Assembly: GCA_949291365.1 (NCBI GenBank)
Contig: CASEVJ010000003.1
Coordinates: forward strand, 109,045-173,044
From: an uncultured bacterium
GTDB taxonomy: Bacteria > Elusimicrobiota > Elusimicrobia > Elusimicrobiales > Elusimicrobiaceae
DNA length: 64,000 nt
Direction of reading: 5' to 3'
This document shows positions 17,817-26,682 of the stretch, piece by piece (within the stretch, counting starts at the first letter, position 1; each line of letters begins with the position of its first letter). Under the pieces are notes generated by a model. The model saw only the letters and a program-made list of their open reading frames with translations. It was not told where the DNA came from and ran no database searches. The position numbers were made by a program, and so were the translations under genes.

Positions 17817-19901
17817 AGCTCTATCCAGTATCTCAAAGGGATTGGCCCCGCGCGCGCCAAAGCATTGCAACGGCTGGACATTTTCTCCGTGGCGGATTTG
17901 CTGCACTATTATCCGCGCGCCTACCAAGACCGCCGCGAAAACCCGCCCGATCATACGCTTAATCCCCCTTCCTTGGTGGTATTTAAAGGCCGTGTGCTGC
18001 GCGCACAAACGATACCGGCCCGCTCGGTGCTGATTTTCAAAGCATTTTTGGCAGACGAGAAAAACAATCAATTTGAATGTACCTGGTTTAAAAAGCGCTC
18101 TTTCCGCAATTTCCGCTTTGACCCGTTTGCCCAACTGAAAAAAGATTTCAAAACAAATGCAGAAATATGGGTCATAGGCCGCAAGGAAAACCGCCAGCAG
18201 TTCTTTGACCATAAAATTACCGTGGAAGAATATTATCCCGTTTCCGCGCCCGACAGCTCTTTGCACGCCGGACGCCTGACCCCTGTTTACGGTTTGACCG
18301 AAGGCATCACCCATAAACAGATGCGCCAGTATATGCATGAGGCGCTCCTGGCCGTCCAAAATGACCCGGAACCGGATATTTTGCCGCCTGCACTGGCGGA
18401 AAAACGCCGTTTTTTAGGTAGTGCCCAGGCATTGCACGCGGTACATTTCCCTTCCAGCTTGGCAGAGTTGGAAAACGCCCGCTGCCGCCTGGCCTATGAA
18501 GAATTTTTGTTATTAGCCACCGCCTGGGGGGTCAAACGCACCCAGACCAAAACCGCCGCCAAGGAATATACCTATCAAATAAAAAGAAATCTGCTTTCCC
18601 CGTTCCGCCAAAGCTTGGGATTTGAATTTACAAACAGCCAAAAAAAAGTTATCAATGAAATCTTTGCCGACTTGCAGTCCCCCCTCCCCATGAACCGCCT
18701 GTTGCAAGGAGACGTGGGATCGGGCAAAACACTGGTAGCACTTTCGGCCATGCTGCTGGCGGCGGAAAACGGTTACCAAAGCGCCCTCATGGCCCCTACG
18801 GAAATTTTGGCGGAACAACATTACCTGACCTTTCAAAAAATACTCAAAAAGCTAAAAGTACCCGTCGCAGTGCTCACCTCAAGCACCAAATCCGCCGAAC
18901 GTAAAAAGATATTGGCGGCGCTGGCGGAGGGGTCTTTATCGGTCATTGTAGGCACACACGCCCTGATACAGGACGATGTGCAATTTAAAAATCTAAAGCT
19001 GGCCGTCATAGACGAACAGCACCGCTTTGGCGTGCGCCAGCGCGGCAAACTCAAAGAAAAAACGGCCCGTCTGGACTTGCTGACCATGACGGCCACCCCT
19101 ATTCCCCGCACGCTGGCTTTGGCTTTTTATGGGGATTTGGCCGTCTCTACCCTGACCGAACTGCCCCCCGGCCGTCAGCCCATTGCTACCCAAATGGCCA
19201 GCGATTTGCAGGCCCGCAATATCGTAGCGCAGGAAGTGCAAAAAGGCCGCCAGGCCTATATCGTTTATCCGCTTATTGAAGAGAGCGAAAATATCTCCGC
19301 CAAGGCCGTCAGCGAAGAGTTTGAAAAATTAAAAGCGGCTTTCCCGCAATACCGTTTAGCCATGCTGCACGGGCAAATGAGCCGCACGGAAAAAGAAAGC
19401 GTCATGAAAGATTTTGCCGCGCATAAAACCGATATTTTGGTGGCCACTCCCGTCATAGAAGTAGGGATAGACGTACCCAACGCCACCGTCATGGTGATAC
19501 AAAACGCCGAACGTTTTGGGCTGGCCAGCTTGCACCAGCTGCGCGGGCGGGTGGGCCGGGGCCAGCACGAAAGCCGCTGTATTTTGGTGGCCGAACATGA
19601 CGGCTCCGTATCACGCCAGCGGCTGCGTATTATTTGCGACACCTGTGACGGCTTTAAAATTGGGGAAAAAGACATGCAGCTGCGCGGCCCGGGGGAAATT
19701 TTGGGCACGCGTCAAAGCGGAGAGCTGGAGCTCAAAGCGGCAGACCTTTTTAAAGACCGCAATATTTTACAATGGGCCCTGGAAGACCGCGACGAACTGC
19801 TCCGCAGCGACCCGCTCCTGCAAAAACCCGAGCACGCCCCATTTAAAAAACGCCTGTTGGAGCTGTACCAGCAGAACTGGCACCTGATAGATTTAAATTA
19901 A
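17814..19901 (+). CDS. recG: ATP-dependent DNA helicase RecG
   Basis: RecG (695 aa) regresses stalled forks and migrates branched DNA. The N-terminal wedge (OB-fold) domain begins with YLKGIGPARAKALQRLDIFSV and includes PLVVFKGRVL-like strands. Helicase motifs follow: Walker A GDVGSGKTLVAL near residue 300, motif Ia APTEILAEQH, DEQHRFGVRQR near 400, TMTATPIPRTLAL, VYPLIEES, LHGQMS, VATPVIEVGIDVPNATVM and QLRGRVGRGQHESRCIL, then the TRG-type C-terminus GEILGTRQSGELELKAADL. Length is normal. It is a lone plus-strand gene, convergent with metG. Confidence 0.97.
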   Translation: MSSIQYLKGIGPARAKALQRLDIFSVADLLHYYPRAYQDRRENPPDHTLNPPSLVVFKGRVLRAQTIPARSVLIFKAFLADEKNNQFECTWFKKRSFRNFRFDPFAQLKKDFKTNAEIWVIGRKENRQQFFDHKITVEEYYPVSAPDSSLHAGRLTPVYGLTEGITHKQMRQYMHEALLAVQNDPEPDILPPALAEKRRFLGSAQALHAVHFPSSLAELENARCRLAYEEFLLLATAWGVKRTQTKTAAKEYTYQIKRNLLSPFRQSLGFEFTNSQKKVINEIFADLQSPLPMNRLLQGDVGSGKTLVALSAMLLAAENGYQSALMAPTEILAEQHYLTFQKILKKLKVPVAVLTSSTKSAERKKILAALAEGSLSVIVGTHALIQDDVQFKNLKLAVIDEQHRFGVRQRGKLKEKTARLDLLTMTATPIPRTLALAFYGDLAVSTLTELPPGRQPIATQMASDLQARNIVAQEVQKGRQAYIVYPLIEESENISAKAVSEEFEKLKAAFPQYRLAMLHGQMSRTEKESVMKDFAAHKTDILVATPVIEVGIDVPNATVMVIQNAERFGLASLHQLRGRVGRGQHESRCILVAEHDGSVSRQRLRIICDTCDGFKIGEKDMQLRGPGEILGTRQSGELELKAADLFKDRNILQWALEDRDELLRSDPLLQKPEHAPFKKRLLELYQQNWHLIDLN

Positions 19902-19922
19902 AACCCGCGCGATGCCGGCTTT

Positions 19923-19994
19923 TCAGCCGCCGCAGCCGCCGCACTTGCATTTCATGTATTTAGCCGACAGATTTTGATACAGACATACAAACAC
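19923..19994 (-). CDS. Cysteine-rich micro-ORF ending MKCKCGGCGG (tentative)
   Basis: Between the convergent recG and metG genes the minus strand reads YQNLSAKYMKCKCGGCGG and stops with TGA at 19923-19925. The frame is closed upstream by TAA. Possible starts are GTG 19994 (23 residues) or ATG 19955 (10 residues: four Lys/Met plus three Cys and four Gly). The Cys spacing CxCxxC is striking and suggests metal binding, but no ribosome site, promoter or homologue could be shown. A small CGGCT-GAAA-AGCCG hairpin covers its stop codon. It could be chance in a GC-rich stretch. Confidence 0.25.
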   Translation of the reverse strand: MFVCLYQNLSAKYMKCKCGGCGG

Positions 19995-20138
19995 CCCGGG
20001 CGCACCCCAGGGGTTCTTTTATTTTCCCTTTCCAGCTTTGCTTCCGTTGGCCCACCGCCAACGGAGTGCAAGACACGCCGCTTCCAATAGCGGGCCCATG
20101 TTCCAGCCCCGCTTTAACGTCCGTTTATGGGGATAAAA

Positions 20139-20168
20139 AACACCCCGGATTGTAGGCCGGGGTGTTAA
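20139..20168 (-). terminator. Terminator of the kdsC-tmk-holB-metG operon
   Basis: AACACCCCGG-ATTGTAGG-CCGGGGTGTT stem; on minus it continues into TTTTT. It lies 15 nt past the metG stop. Confidence 0.85.
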
Positions 20169-20182
20169 AAAAGCACTTATTT

Positions 20183-21694
20183 CTATTTGGTTTGCTCTTC
20201 CAACCGCGGGAACAGCGGCGGATATTTTTCTATTTTGCCCGGGGCCAGCCGGCGCTGCATTTCCTGCGCGATGGTAGGCATAAACGGCTCTATCCAGCGG
20301 GAAATAAAACGCAGCCCGCACACCAGCTCCAACAATACTTCCGCGGCGGCGGCTTTATCGGTCTTTGCCAGCTCCCAAGGTTTTTTCTCGTCTACCAGTT
20401 TATTCATTTCCCCGGCAAATCCGTAAATGCTTTCCAGCACTTTGTCAAAAGCCAGCTCCTTATAAAAATCGTCTATGGCTTTTTCCGTTTCCAGAGCGCG
20501 CTTTTGCGTAGCGGAACCTTCGGCCGCTTCCTGCGGCAAATCGCCCACGTTTTTGGCTGCCATATTCAGTGTGCGGGAAAGCAAATTGCCAATGTTATTA
20601 GCCAAATCGGCATTATAGCGGTTTTTAAAGCTGGTCATGGAAAAGTCCCCGTCTTGTCCAAAGGGTACCTCGCGGAACAGGAACGCCCGCACCGGGTCGG
20701 TGCCATATTTATGTGCCAGTTCCACCGGGTTGACCACATTGCCCAAAGACTTAGACATTTTCTCCCCTTCCACCGTCCACCAGCCGTGCGCAAACACTTT
20801 ATCGGGCAAGGGCAGGCCCAGCGCCATCAGCATCGCGGGCCAAATCACGGTATGAAAGCGGAAAATTTCCTTGCCCACCAAGTGCAGGTTGGCTGGCCAG
20901 AAATCTTCAAATTTTTCCGCCCCTATTTTTTGCAGGTGTTCTTGGTGTTCCTGTTTATCTTCGCACAGAAGCGTGCCCACGCCCGTGGCGGAAATGTAGT
21001 TAATCAGCGCGTCAAACCACACATACACCGTATGCGCCGGGTCGGACACTACCGGTACGCCCCATTTGACTTTGGTACGCGTAACGGATAAATCCCTCAG
21101 GCCGCTTTTCACAAAATTAATGATTTCATTGGCGCGGTATTTAGGGCTTAAAAAATCCGGGTGCTGTTCGTAAAATTTCAGCAAAGCGTCCTGATATTTG
21201 GAGAGTTTGAAGAAATAGGTTTCCTCGTTTACCTGCGTCAGCGGCCGTTTATGCACGGGGCAGAGACCGCCCGGGAGCATTTCGCTCTCGTCATAATACT
21301 GTTCGCAAGAGAGGCAATACTGTCCGGAGTATGACCCCTTGTAAATGTCGCCTTGTTTAAGCAGTTTTTCAAATACGGCCTGCACCACATGTTCGTGTTT
21401 GGTGTCTGTGGTGCGGATAAAATCGTCATAAGAAATGTTCAGCTCTTTCCACATCTGCTGGTATTGGGCCGACACATTATCCGTCCATTCCTTGGGGCTG
21501 ACGCCCTGGGCGGCGGCGGATTTTTCAATATTGGCACCGTGTTCGTCCGTCCCCGTCAGAAAATGCACGTCCGCGCCCTGCTGGCGTTTATAGCGGGCCA
21601 AAATATCCAGCGCTATCGTGGTATAGGCATGGCCGATATGCGGCACCGAATTCACATAATAAATAGGGGTGGTGATAAAAAATTTCTTGCTCAT
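20183..21694 (-). CDS. metG: Methionyl-tRNA synthetase
   Basis: MetRS (503 aa) charges tRNA-Met. Class I signatures: TPIYYVNSVPHIGHAYTTI with HIGH near residue 20 and KMSKSLGN near residue 305. A zinc-type knuckle, CLSCEQYYD...GGLCPVH, is in the connective peptide; the last Cys-x-x-His replaces a CxxC. The anticodon-binding helical domain ends at about 500 and the C-terminal tRNA-binding (EMAP-like) domain found in longer forms is absent. Shine-Dalgarno GGAGA precedes ATG 21694. It follows holB by 10 nt, the last gene of kdsC-tmk-holB-metG. Confidence 0.95.
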   Translation of the reverse strand: MSKKFFITTPIYYVNSVPHIGHAYTTIALDILARYKRQQGADVHFLTGTDEHGANIEKSAAAQGVSPKEWTDNVSAQYQQMWKELNISYDDFIRTTDTKHEHVVQAVFEKLLKQGDIYKGSYSGQYCLSCEQYYDESEMLPGGLCPVHKRPLTQVNEETYFFKLSKYQDALLKFYEQHPDFLSPKYRANEIINFVKSGLRDLSVTRTKVKWGVPVVSDPAHTVYVWFDALINYISATGVGTLLCEDKQEHQEHLQKIGAEKFEDFWPANLHLVGKEIFRFHTVIWPAMLMALGLPLPDKVFAHGWWTVEGEKMSKSLGNVVNPVELAHKYGTDPVRAFLFREVPFGQDGDFSMTSFKNRYNADLANNIGNLLSRTLNMAAKNVGDLPQEAAEGSATQKRALETEKAIDDFYKELAFDKVLESIYGFAGEMNKLVDEKKPWELAKTDKAAAAEVLLELVCGLRFISRWIEPFMPTIAQEMQRRLAPGKIEKYPPLFPRLEEQTK

Positions 21695-21704
21695 GATGTC
21701 TCCG

Positions 21705-22700
21705 TTATAGTTGGATATGCAGTTTATCCAGCCCCATCAGGGCTGTTTCCACCGTCAGCGCAGGCGATACATTGCGCGCGACGGCTATTTTATAATTTTC
21801 CAATTTTTTAAGCGCCTGCTGGCAAGCCAGCCGGCTTTGTTCATCTGCCGCTTCTGTCCAGGCGCGGTGCAAGGCCAGCATTATCACGTCCAGCACGGCT
21901 TGCGCGCTTTGGCGCGCCGCCGCCATGGTGCGCGGCAAAGCCGCCGCAGCCGCCGCCGGCCAGGCCGCCCCTTGGGGTGCCGCCAGCAAAATTTCCAGCG
22001 CCAGCGCCGCCGCTACCGCCCGAGTGAGCGAGCCCTGCGCATATTTCGCCGCTAACGCCGGGTCTGCTGCGTCCGGATAGTGCTGCCGCAGCAACTGTTC
22101 CAGCGTTTGCGGGGGCAAAGGGGCAAACTGTAAGGGCTGGCAGCGCGACAAAATCGTTTTAAGCATAGCCGCTTTTTTATCCGTCAGCAAAATCCACACC
22201 GTCTTTTGCGGCGGCTCCTCTATAAACTTCAATAGGGCGTTGGCCGCTTCGGCCTGCATGCTTTGCGCTTCGTCCACAATAAACACTTTCCAACCGTTTG
22301 CCGCGCTTTTCTGTTGGCTTTTGGCGGTAATATCGCGGACAGTATTTACTTTAATGCGCTGCTGCTTGGCCAGTTCTTTTTCCAATTCTTCTTCATAGCC
22401 CTTGTCGACGGGCTCTTTTTTCAGCTCCAGCCGCGCCTGATACAAAAAATCCGCCACCACCACATCGGGATAAGTGCCGTTGTCTATTGCGCGGCAATGG
22501 GCACACACGCCGCACGCGTCGCCACACTGCTGGGCCTGTGCGTCCAGGCAGTTGAGCGCTTTGGCAAATTCCAGAGCTGTCTTTTTCTTTCCCACCCCGG
22601 AGGGGCCGCAAAAAAGCAAGGCCTGGGGCACATGGCCCAGCACGCTTTTTTGCAAATAGGCCGCCGCGGCGGATTGGTTTAAGATTTCAGCAAAGGGCAT
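21705..22700 (-). CDS. holB: DNA polymerase III delta' subunit
   Basis: Clamp-loader subunit (331 aa) that helps open the beta clamp. Seen: Walker A-like GPSGVGKKKTALEFAKAL, a zinc knuckle (CGDACGVCAHC with an earlier Cys), Walker B region VFIVDEAQSMQAEAANALLKFIEEPP and sensor-1 region LLTDKKAAMLKTILSRCQPL including the SRC motif. The C-terminal collar domain is Ala-rich and poorly conserved. Its start overlaps tmk's end by 22 nt, so translation is coupled. The tmk-holB pairing is common in bacteria. The partner delta subunit (holA) is at 32790. Confidence 0.92.
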   Translation of the reverse strand: MPFAEILNQSAAAAYLQKSVLGHVPQALLFCGPSGVGKKKTALEFAKALNCLDAQAQQCGDACGVCAHCRAIDNGTYPDVVVADFLYQARLELKKEPVDKGYEEELEKELAKQQRIKVNTVRDITAKSQQKSAANGWKVFIVDEAQSMQAEAANALLKFIEEPPQKTVWILLTDKKAAMLKTILSRCQPLQFAPLPPQTLEQLLRQHYPDAADPALAAKYAQGSLTRAVAAALALEILLAAPQGAAWPAAAAAALPRTMAAARQSAQAVLDVIMLALHRAWTEAADEQSRLACQQALKKLENYKIAVARNVSPALTVETALMGLDKLHIQL

Positions 22701-23317
22701 AAATCTGTAATATGGTGTTCTTTCAGCAGCTCTATCACCCGGGCGCGGATAACGTCCACATCATCATCGGCATCTATCAGATAGGCATTTTTGGTGCGTT
22801 CCACCAGGTTTCTGTACCCTTGGCGCATATTTTGCCTAAATTCGCGGTCTTCGCGCTCCAAACGGTCTGAAAAAAGGTATTCCCCGCGGGAAGAAAAATA
22901 TTTGTCTGACATCAAAAACACCAACGTCAAATCCGGCTGCAGCCCGGTGGTAGCAATTTGATTGACGGTCTCTATCATCTTCAAATCCAGCCCGCGGGCA
23001 TACCCCTGATAGGCGCAGGTGGACATGGTATAGCGCTCACAAATCACTATTTTCCCTTCCTGCAGCGCCGGAATAATTTTTTCCTGCGTATGCTGGGCGC
23101 GGCTGGCTTCATACAAAAGAAGCTCCGCCACCGGGCGTATATCCAGCCCCGGCTCCAGCACAATTTGGCGTATTTTTTCCGCCGCAGGCGTGCCGCCCGG
23201 CTCCCGCGTGAGCACCACGTCGCAGCCGTGTTCCAGCAGATAGTTATAAAGCAGTTTGGCTTGGGTGGACTTGCCGCAGCGGTCAGGCCCCTCCAATACG
23301 ATAAATTTTCCCTTCAT
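22679..23317 (-). CDS. tmk: Thymidylate kinase
   Basis: Tmk (212 aa) makes dTDP from dTMP. P-loop GPDRCGKSTQAKLL near residues 10-23, DR-type motif TREPGGTPAAEKIR, CERYTMSTCAYQGYARGLD (ERY in place of the more usual DRY/DRF) and LIDADDDVDVI at the C-terminus. The Lys/Arg lid segment RLEREDREFRQNMRQGY is typical. ATG 23317 was preferred over an in-frame ATG 30 nt upstream because GGAAGGAA lies 9 nt before it and homology starts there. It begins 1 nt after the kdsC stop. Confidence 0.93.
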   Translation of the reverse strand: MKGKFIVLEGPDRCGKSTQAKLLYNYLLEHGCDVVLTREPGGTPAAEKIRQIVLEPGLDIRPVAELLLYEASRAQHTQEKIIPALQEGKIVICERYTMSTCAYQGYARGLDLKMIETVNQIATTGLQPDLTLVFLMSDKYFSSRGEYLFSDRLEREDREFRQNMRQGYRNLVERTKNAYLIDADDDVDVIRARVIELLKEHHITDLCPLLKS

Positions 23318-23318
23318 A

Positions 23319-23921
23319 TCAAGAAATTCCTTCCTGGGAAGTGACAATGCGTATGCCGCCCGCCTCCGGCCGCGTCCATTGGGAAGCGCGGATATCGGAC
23401 AAAATGGCAGGCATTTTGCCCTGCGCCGTCACAATCAAATCCGCCAGCTCGCGGTAAGCGCCCGCACCGCCGGCCCGTTGGGTAATATAATGGGCCGATT
23501 TTTTGACCTCGTCTACGGCATTGGGCACCGTTACGGCCAGCCCCACCTGTTCTAACAGCGGGATATCCGTCAAATCGTCCCCGATAAAGGCCACTTCTTC
23601 AGCGTCTACATTCTCCCGCTTCATAATATCCTGCAGGGGGCCCAATTTGGTCAAAAACCCTTGGTAAAAATAGTCCATGCCCAAATTGCGCGCGCGGCTT
23701 AAAGTAGTCTCGTGACGGCGGCCTGTAATCACACCGCTTTTAATGCCGGCAGAACGCAGCAACATCACCGCTATCCCGTCCAACGCATTAAACGTTTTCA
23801 TCTCTTCCACTTTCCCGTCCGGGGTGAGGAAGAAATTGAGCTTGCCGTCCGTCCAAATGCCGTCTACGTCATTTAAAACAATTTTAATCTTGCGCGCACG
23901 CGCCAATAGTTCTTCATTCAT
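23319..23921 (-). CDS. kdsC: KDO-8-phosphate phosphatase (KdsC-type HAD hydrolase)
   Basis: HAD phosphatase (200 aa) that releases KDO for lipopolysaccharide. Motif I reads DVDGIWTDG near residue 18, motif II is VITGRR, motif III includes the Lys in LTKLGPLQDI, and motif IV is FIGDDLTDIPLLEQVGLAVTVPNA. No cap domain is present, as in KdsC. A C-terminal tail of about 25 residues (ASQWTRPEAGGIRIVTSQEGIS) extends past the usual end. It heads the operon kdsC-tmk-holB-metG. A close relative with another sugar-phosphate substrate cannot be excluded. Confidence 0.85.
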   Translation of the reverse strand: MNEELLARARKIKIVLNDVDGIWTDGKLNFFLTPDGKVEEMKTFNALDGIAVMLLRSAGIKSGVITGRRHETTLSRARNLGMDYFYQGFLTKLGPLQDIMKRENVDAEEVAFIGDDLTDIPLLEQVGLAVTVPNAVDEVKKSAHYITQRAGGAGAYRELADLIVTAQGKMPAILSDIRASQWTRPEAGGIRIVTSQEGIS

Positions 23922-23938
23922 ATATACCTATTATAGCA
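23919..23938 (-). promoter_or_regulatory. Extended -10 promoter of kdsC, near-leaderless
   Basis: TGC-TATAAT on minus (hexamer complement of 23930-23935), 8 nt before ATG 23921. No room for a normal Shine-Dalgarno. Confidence 0.6.
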
Positions 23939-24079
23939 AAAAGCCCCTCCGCCAAGCCGCCGGGCGCGCGTTGGGCAAGTGCTCTTGGAGCTGCTCTGGC
24001 CCGCGGTATCTTAAGCGGCGCGGGGCAAGGGGCTTTACAGCCAAAAACCCATGCGCTTGGCTCTCCACAGCAGCGCGTA

Positions 24080-24099
24080 TTTTATATAATATAGATACT
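24080..24099 (+). promoter_or_regulatory. Promoter of clpC
   Basis: TATAAT at 24085-24090 inside a 20-nt AT-rich box that matches the rpsU promoter (11209-11228) at 19 of 20 positions. The leader to ATG 24121 carries AAGGGG. Confidence 0.65.
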
Positions 24100-24120
24100 A
24101 TTTGTATAAGGGGTTTTAAG

Positions 24121-26658
24121 ATGGCCAAACGATTTACCGAAAATGCACAAAAAATTATTCTTATCGCACAAGAAGAAGCCAAACGTTTAAATCATGATTA
24201 TGTCGGCACCGAACATATCCTGCTGGGACTGACGGCATTGGACGGCACTGTATCTAACAAAATTTTAGCGTCGCTGGGCATTACGTTTCGCAAAGTACGC
24301 CTGGAAATTGAAAAAATGGTGGGCGTGGGAGACGCAATTATGCTGGTGGGAGAAATCCCGTTCACCCCGCGCGCCAAAAAAGTGCTGGAATACGCGGTGG
24401 AAGAGTCCCAATCTTTAGGCATGGAACACATCGGCACCGAGCATATCCTGCTGGGCTTGGTGCGCGAAGAAGAAGGCATGGCCGGCACCATTTTGCAAAA
24501 TTTAGGCATTACATTAACAGCCGTGCGGGAGAGCACCCTGTCTTTTTTGGAAGGGGCCCAGCCCGAAGACTTGACCGAAACATTCACCTCCCCCCACTTG
24601 GAAGAAGAAGCGGAGGAGGAAGAACCGTCCGAACCGGCCCCCGCAGCCAAACGCCCCGCCAAGAATGTCAAAAGCAAAACCCCTACGCTGGACGAATACA
24701 CGCGGGATTTGACGGCGCTGGCCGCCAAAAGTGCGTTGGATCCGGTTATCGGCCGCGACGAAGAAATTGAACGTCTGGTACAAATTCTGGCCCGCCGCAC
24801 CAAAAATAACCCCGTGTTGATTGGGGAGCCGGGCGTAGGCAAGACCGCCATTGTAGAGGGTTTGGCCCAGCGCATGGCTAAAGACGATATTTCAGAAGTG
24901 CTAGCCGGCAAACGCCTTTTGGCGCTGGATTTGGCCTCTGTGGTAGCCGGCACCAAATACCGCGGGGAATTTGAACAGCGGCTTAAAAACATCATTGACG
25001 AAGCCGCCTCCGACCAAAACTGCATCATTTTTATTGACGAACTGCACACGCTTATCGGCGCCGGTGCAGCGGAAGGATCTATAGACGCTTCCAATATGTT
25101 AAAGCCCGCCCTGGCCCGCGGCGAAATACAGTGCATTGGGGCCACCACCTTTGACGAATACCGCAAATATATAGAAGAGGACACCGCCTTTGAACGCCGC
25201 TTCCAGCCCGTAACGGTAGACCCGCCGGACGTGGAGCAAACCGTTACCATTTTGCGCGGTATATGCCCCAAGTATGAGGAGCACCACCGCGTACATTACA
25301 CGGAAGGGGCCTTGCACGCCGCCGCGGCCATCGCCGACCGGTATATTACCGACCGTGCTTTGCCCGATAAAGCCATAGACCTCTTTGACGAAGCTGGCGC
25401 CCGTGCCCGGCTGAAAAACACTGCGCTGCCCCCCGAAATCCGCGAGCAGCAGCAAAAATACCAGGCCGCCTCTGCAGAAAAAGACGCCGCCATACGCAAC
25501 AAAGAATTTGAAAAAGCTGCCCAGGCCAAAACCCAAGAAGAACAGCTCAAAAAACGCTTGGACGACCTCAAAGCCAAATGGCAGGCCGAACGCAATGCCA
25601 AAACCGTGGAAGTAACGGAAGAAGACATTGCGCTGGTGGCTTCCAAATGGACGGGTATCCCCGTCACCCGCTTAACCCAAAGTGAAACGGACAAAATCCT
25701 GCATATGGAGGAGCACCTCCACGAGCGCATTATCGGGCAGGAAGAGGCCGTGCGCGTCGTTTCGCAGGCCATACGCCGCAACCGCACGGGGCTGGGCAAC
25801 CCGCACCGCCCGATAGGCGGCTTTCTGTTTTTGGGCCCCACGGGCGTGGGCAAGACGGAGCTGGCCAAGAGCTTGGCTATGTTTCTTTTTGGCGATGAAG
25901 ACGCCATGGTGCGTATTGATATGTCCGAATATATGGAAAAATTCGCCGTTTCCCGCCTCATTGGCGCGCCCCCGGGCTATGTGGGCTATGAAGAAGGCGG
26001 CCAGCTGACCGAAGCCGTCCGCCGCCGCCCCTACAGCGTGGTGGTGTTGGATGAGCTGGAAAAAGCCCACCCGGACATTTACAATATTTTGCTGCAGGTG
26101 CTGGACGAAGGAGCCCTGTCGGACAATTTGGGCCACAAAGTCAGCTTTAAAAACAGCGTAATCATCATGACTTCCAACGTCGGCGCACGGGAAATTACCA
26201 ACAAGGGCTCCGGGCTGGGCTTTACCGCATCGGCCACGCAGGAGCAACAACATGAAGAAATGCGCAAATCCGTTATGGAAGAGGTCAAAAAAACCTTCAA
26301 TCCGGAATTTATCAACCGTATTGATGAAATTGTGGTGTTCCATTCACTAACCAAAGAGAACATCGGCGCTATTTTGGATTTGCAGCTTAAAAAAGTGGCC
26401 GCCAAACTGCAAGAGCGCCAGCTGACGCTGGAGCTGACCCCGCAGGCGCGGCAGTTTTTAATTGACAAGGGCTTTGATGAAAAATACGGTGCGCGCCCGC
26501 TTTTACGCACGCTGCAGCGTTTGCTGGAAGACCCGCTGGCAGAAAACATCTTGCTCAACGGCTATCCGGCCGGAACGAAAATTATTGTAAACTTAAATGA
26601 AGAAACCCAAAAACTCGGTTTTTCCAGTGCCGCGGCTTCACAGCCGGTGGCGGCTTAA
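24121..26658 (+). CDS. clpC: ATP-dependent Clp protease ATPase subunit ClpC
   Basis: ClpC (845 aa) is a hexameric AAA+ unfoldase that feeds proteins to ClpP. Two Clp-N repeats (residues 1-145, FTENAQKIILIAQEEA and AKKVLEYAVEESQSLG), an acidic/Ala-Pro linker, AAA-1 with GEPGVGKTAIVEGLA and IFIDELHTLIGAGAAEGS, a UVR-like coiled middle domain (KEFEKAAQAKTQEEQLKKRLDDL), AAA-2 with GPTGVGKTELAKSLA and VVLDELEKAHPDIYN, and the D2-small C-terminal domain. The ATG at 24121 follows AAGGGG; the frame is open far upstream but without homology. No CtsR-type operator was recognised. Monocistronic or read-through into recA is possible (24-nt gap). Confidence 0.96.
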   Translation: MAKRFTENAQKIILIAQEEAKRLNHDYVGTEHILLGLTALDGTVSNKILASLGITFRKVRLEIEKMVGVGDAIMLVGEIPFTPRAKKVLEYAVEESQSLGMEHIGTEHILLGLVREEEGMAGTILQNLGITLTAVRESTLSFLEGAQPEDLTETFTSPHLEEEAEEEEPSEPAPAAKRPAKNVKSKTPTLDEYTRDLTALAAKSALDPVIGRDEEIERLVQILARRTKNNPVLIGEPGVGKTAIVEGLAQRMAKDDISEVLAGKRLLALDLASVVAGTKYRGEFEQRLKNIIDEAASDQNCIIFIDELHTLIGAGAAEGSIDASNMLKPALARGEIQCIGATTFDEYRKYIEEDTAFERRFQPVTVDPPDVEQTVTILRGICPKYEEHHRVHYTEGALHAAAAIADRYITDRALPDKAIDLFDEAGARARLKNTALPPEIREQQQKYQAASAEKDAAIRNKEFEKAAQAKTQEEQLKKRLDDLKAKWQAERNAKTVEVTEEDIALVASKWTGIPVTRLTQSETDKILHMEEHLHERIIGQEEAVRVVSQAIRRNRTGLGNPHRPIGGFLFLGPTGVGKTELAKSLAMFLFGDEDAMVRIDMSEYMEKFAVSRLIGAPPGYVGYEEGGQLTEAVRRRPYSVVVLDELEKAHPDIYNILLQVLDEGALSDNLGHKVSFKNSVIIMTSNVGAREITNKGSGLGFTASATQEQQHEEMRKSVMEEVKKTFNPEFINRIDEIVVFHSLTKENIGAILDLQLKKVAAKLQERQLTLELTPQARQFLIDKGFDEKYGARPLLRTLQRLLEDPLAENILLNGYPAGTKIIVNLNEETQKLGFSSAAASQPVAA

Positions 26659-26682
26659 TCGGTTTTAAACCTCGGAGGGAAC

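Noticed and set aside
20044..20064. CCGTTGGC-CCACC-GCCAACGG hairpin as a terminator
   Set aside because: Perfect 8-bp stem but no T-run on either strand; function unknown.
23743..24120. Upstream extension of the clpC frame by 126 codons
   Set aside because: It runs antisense through kdsC and across the clpC promoter; ClpC homology and the ribosome site begin at 24121.
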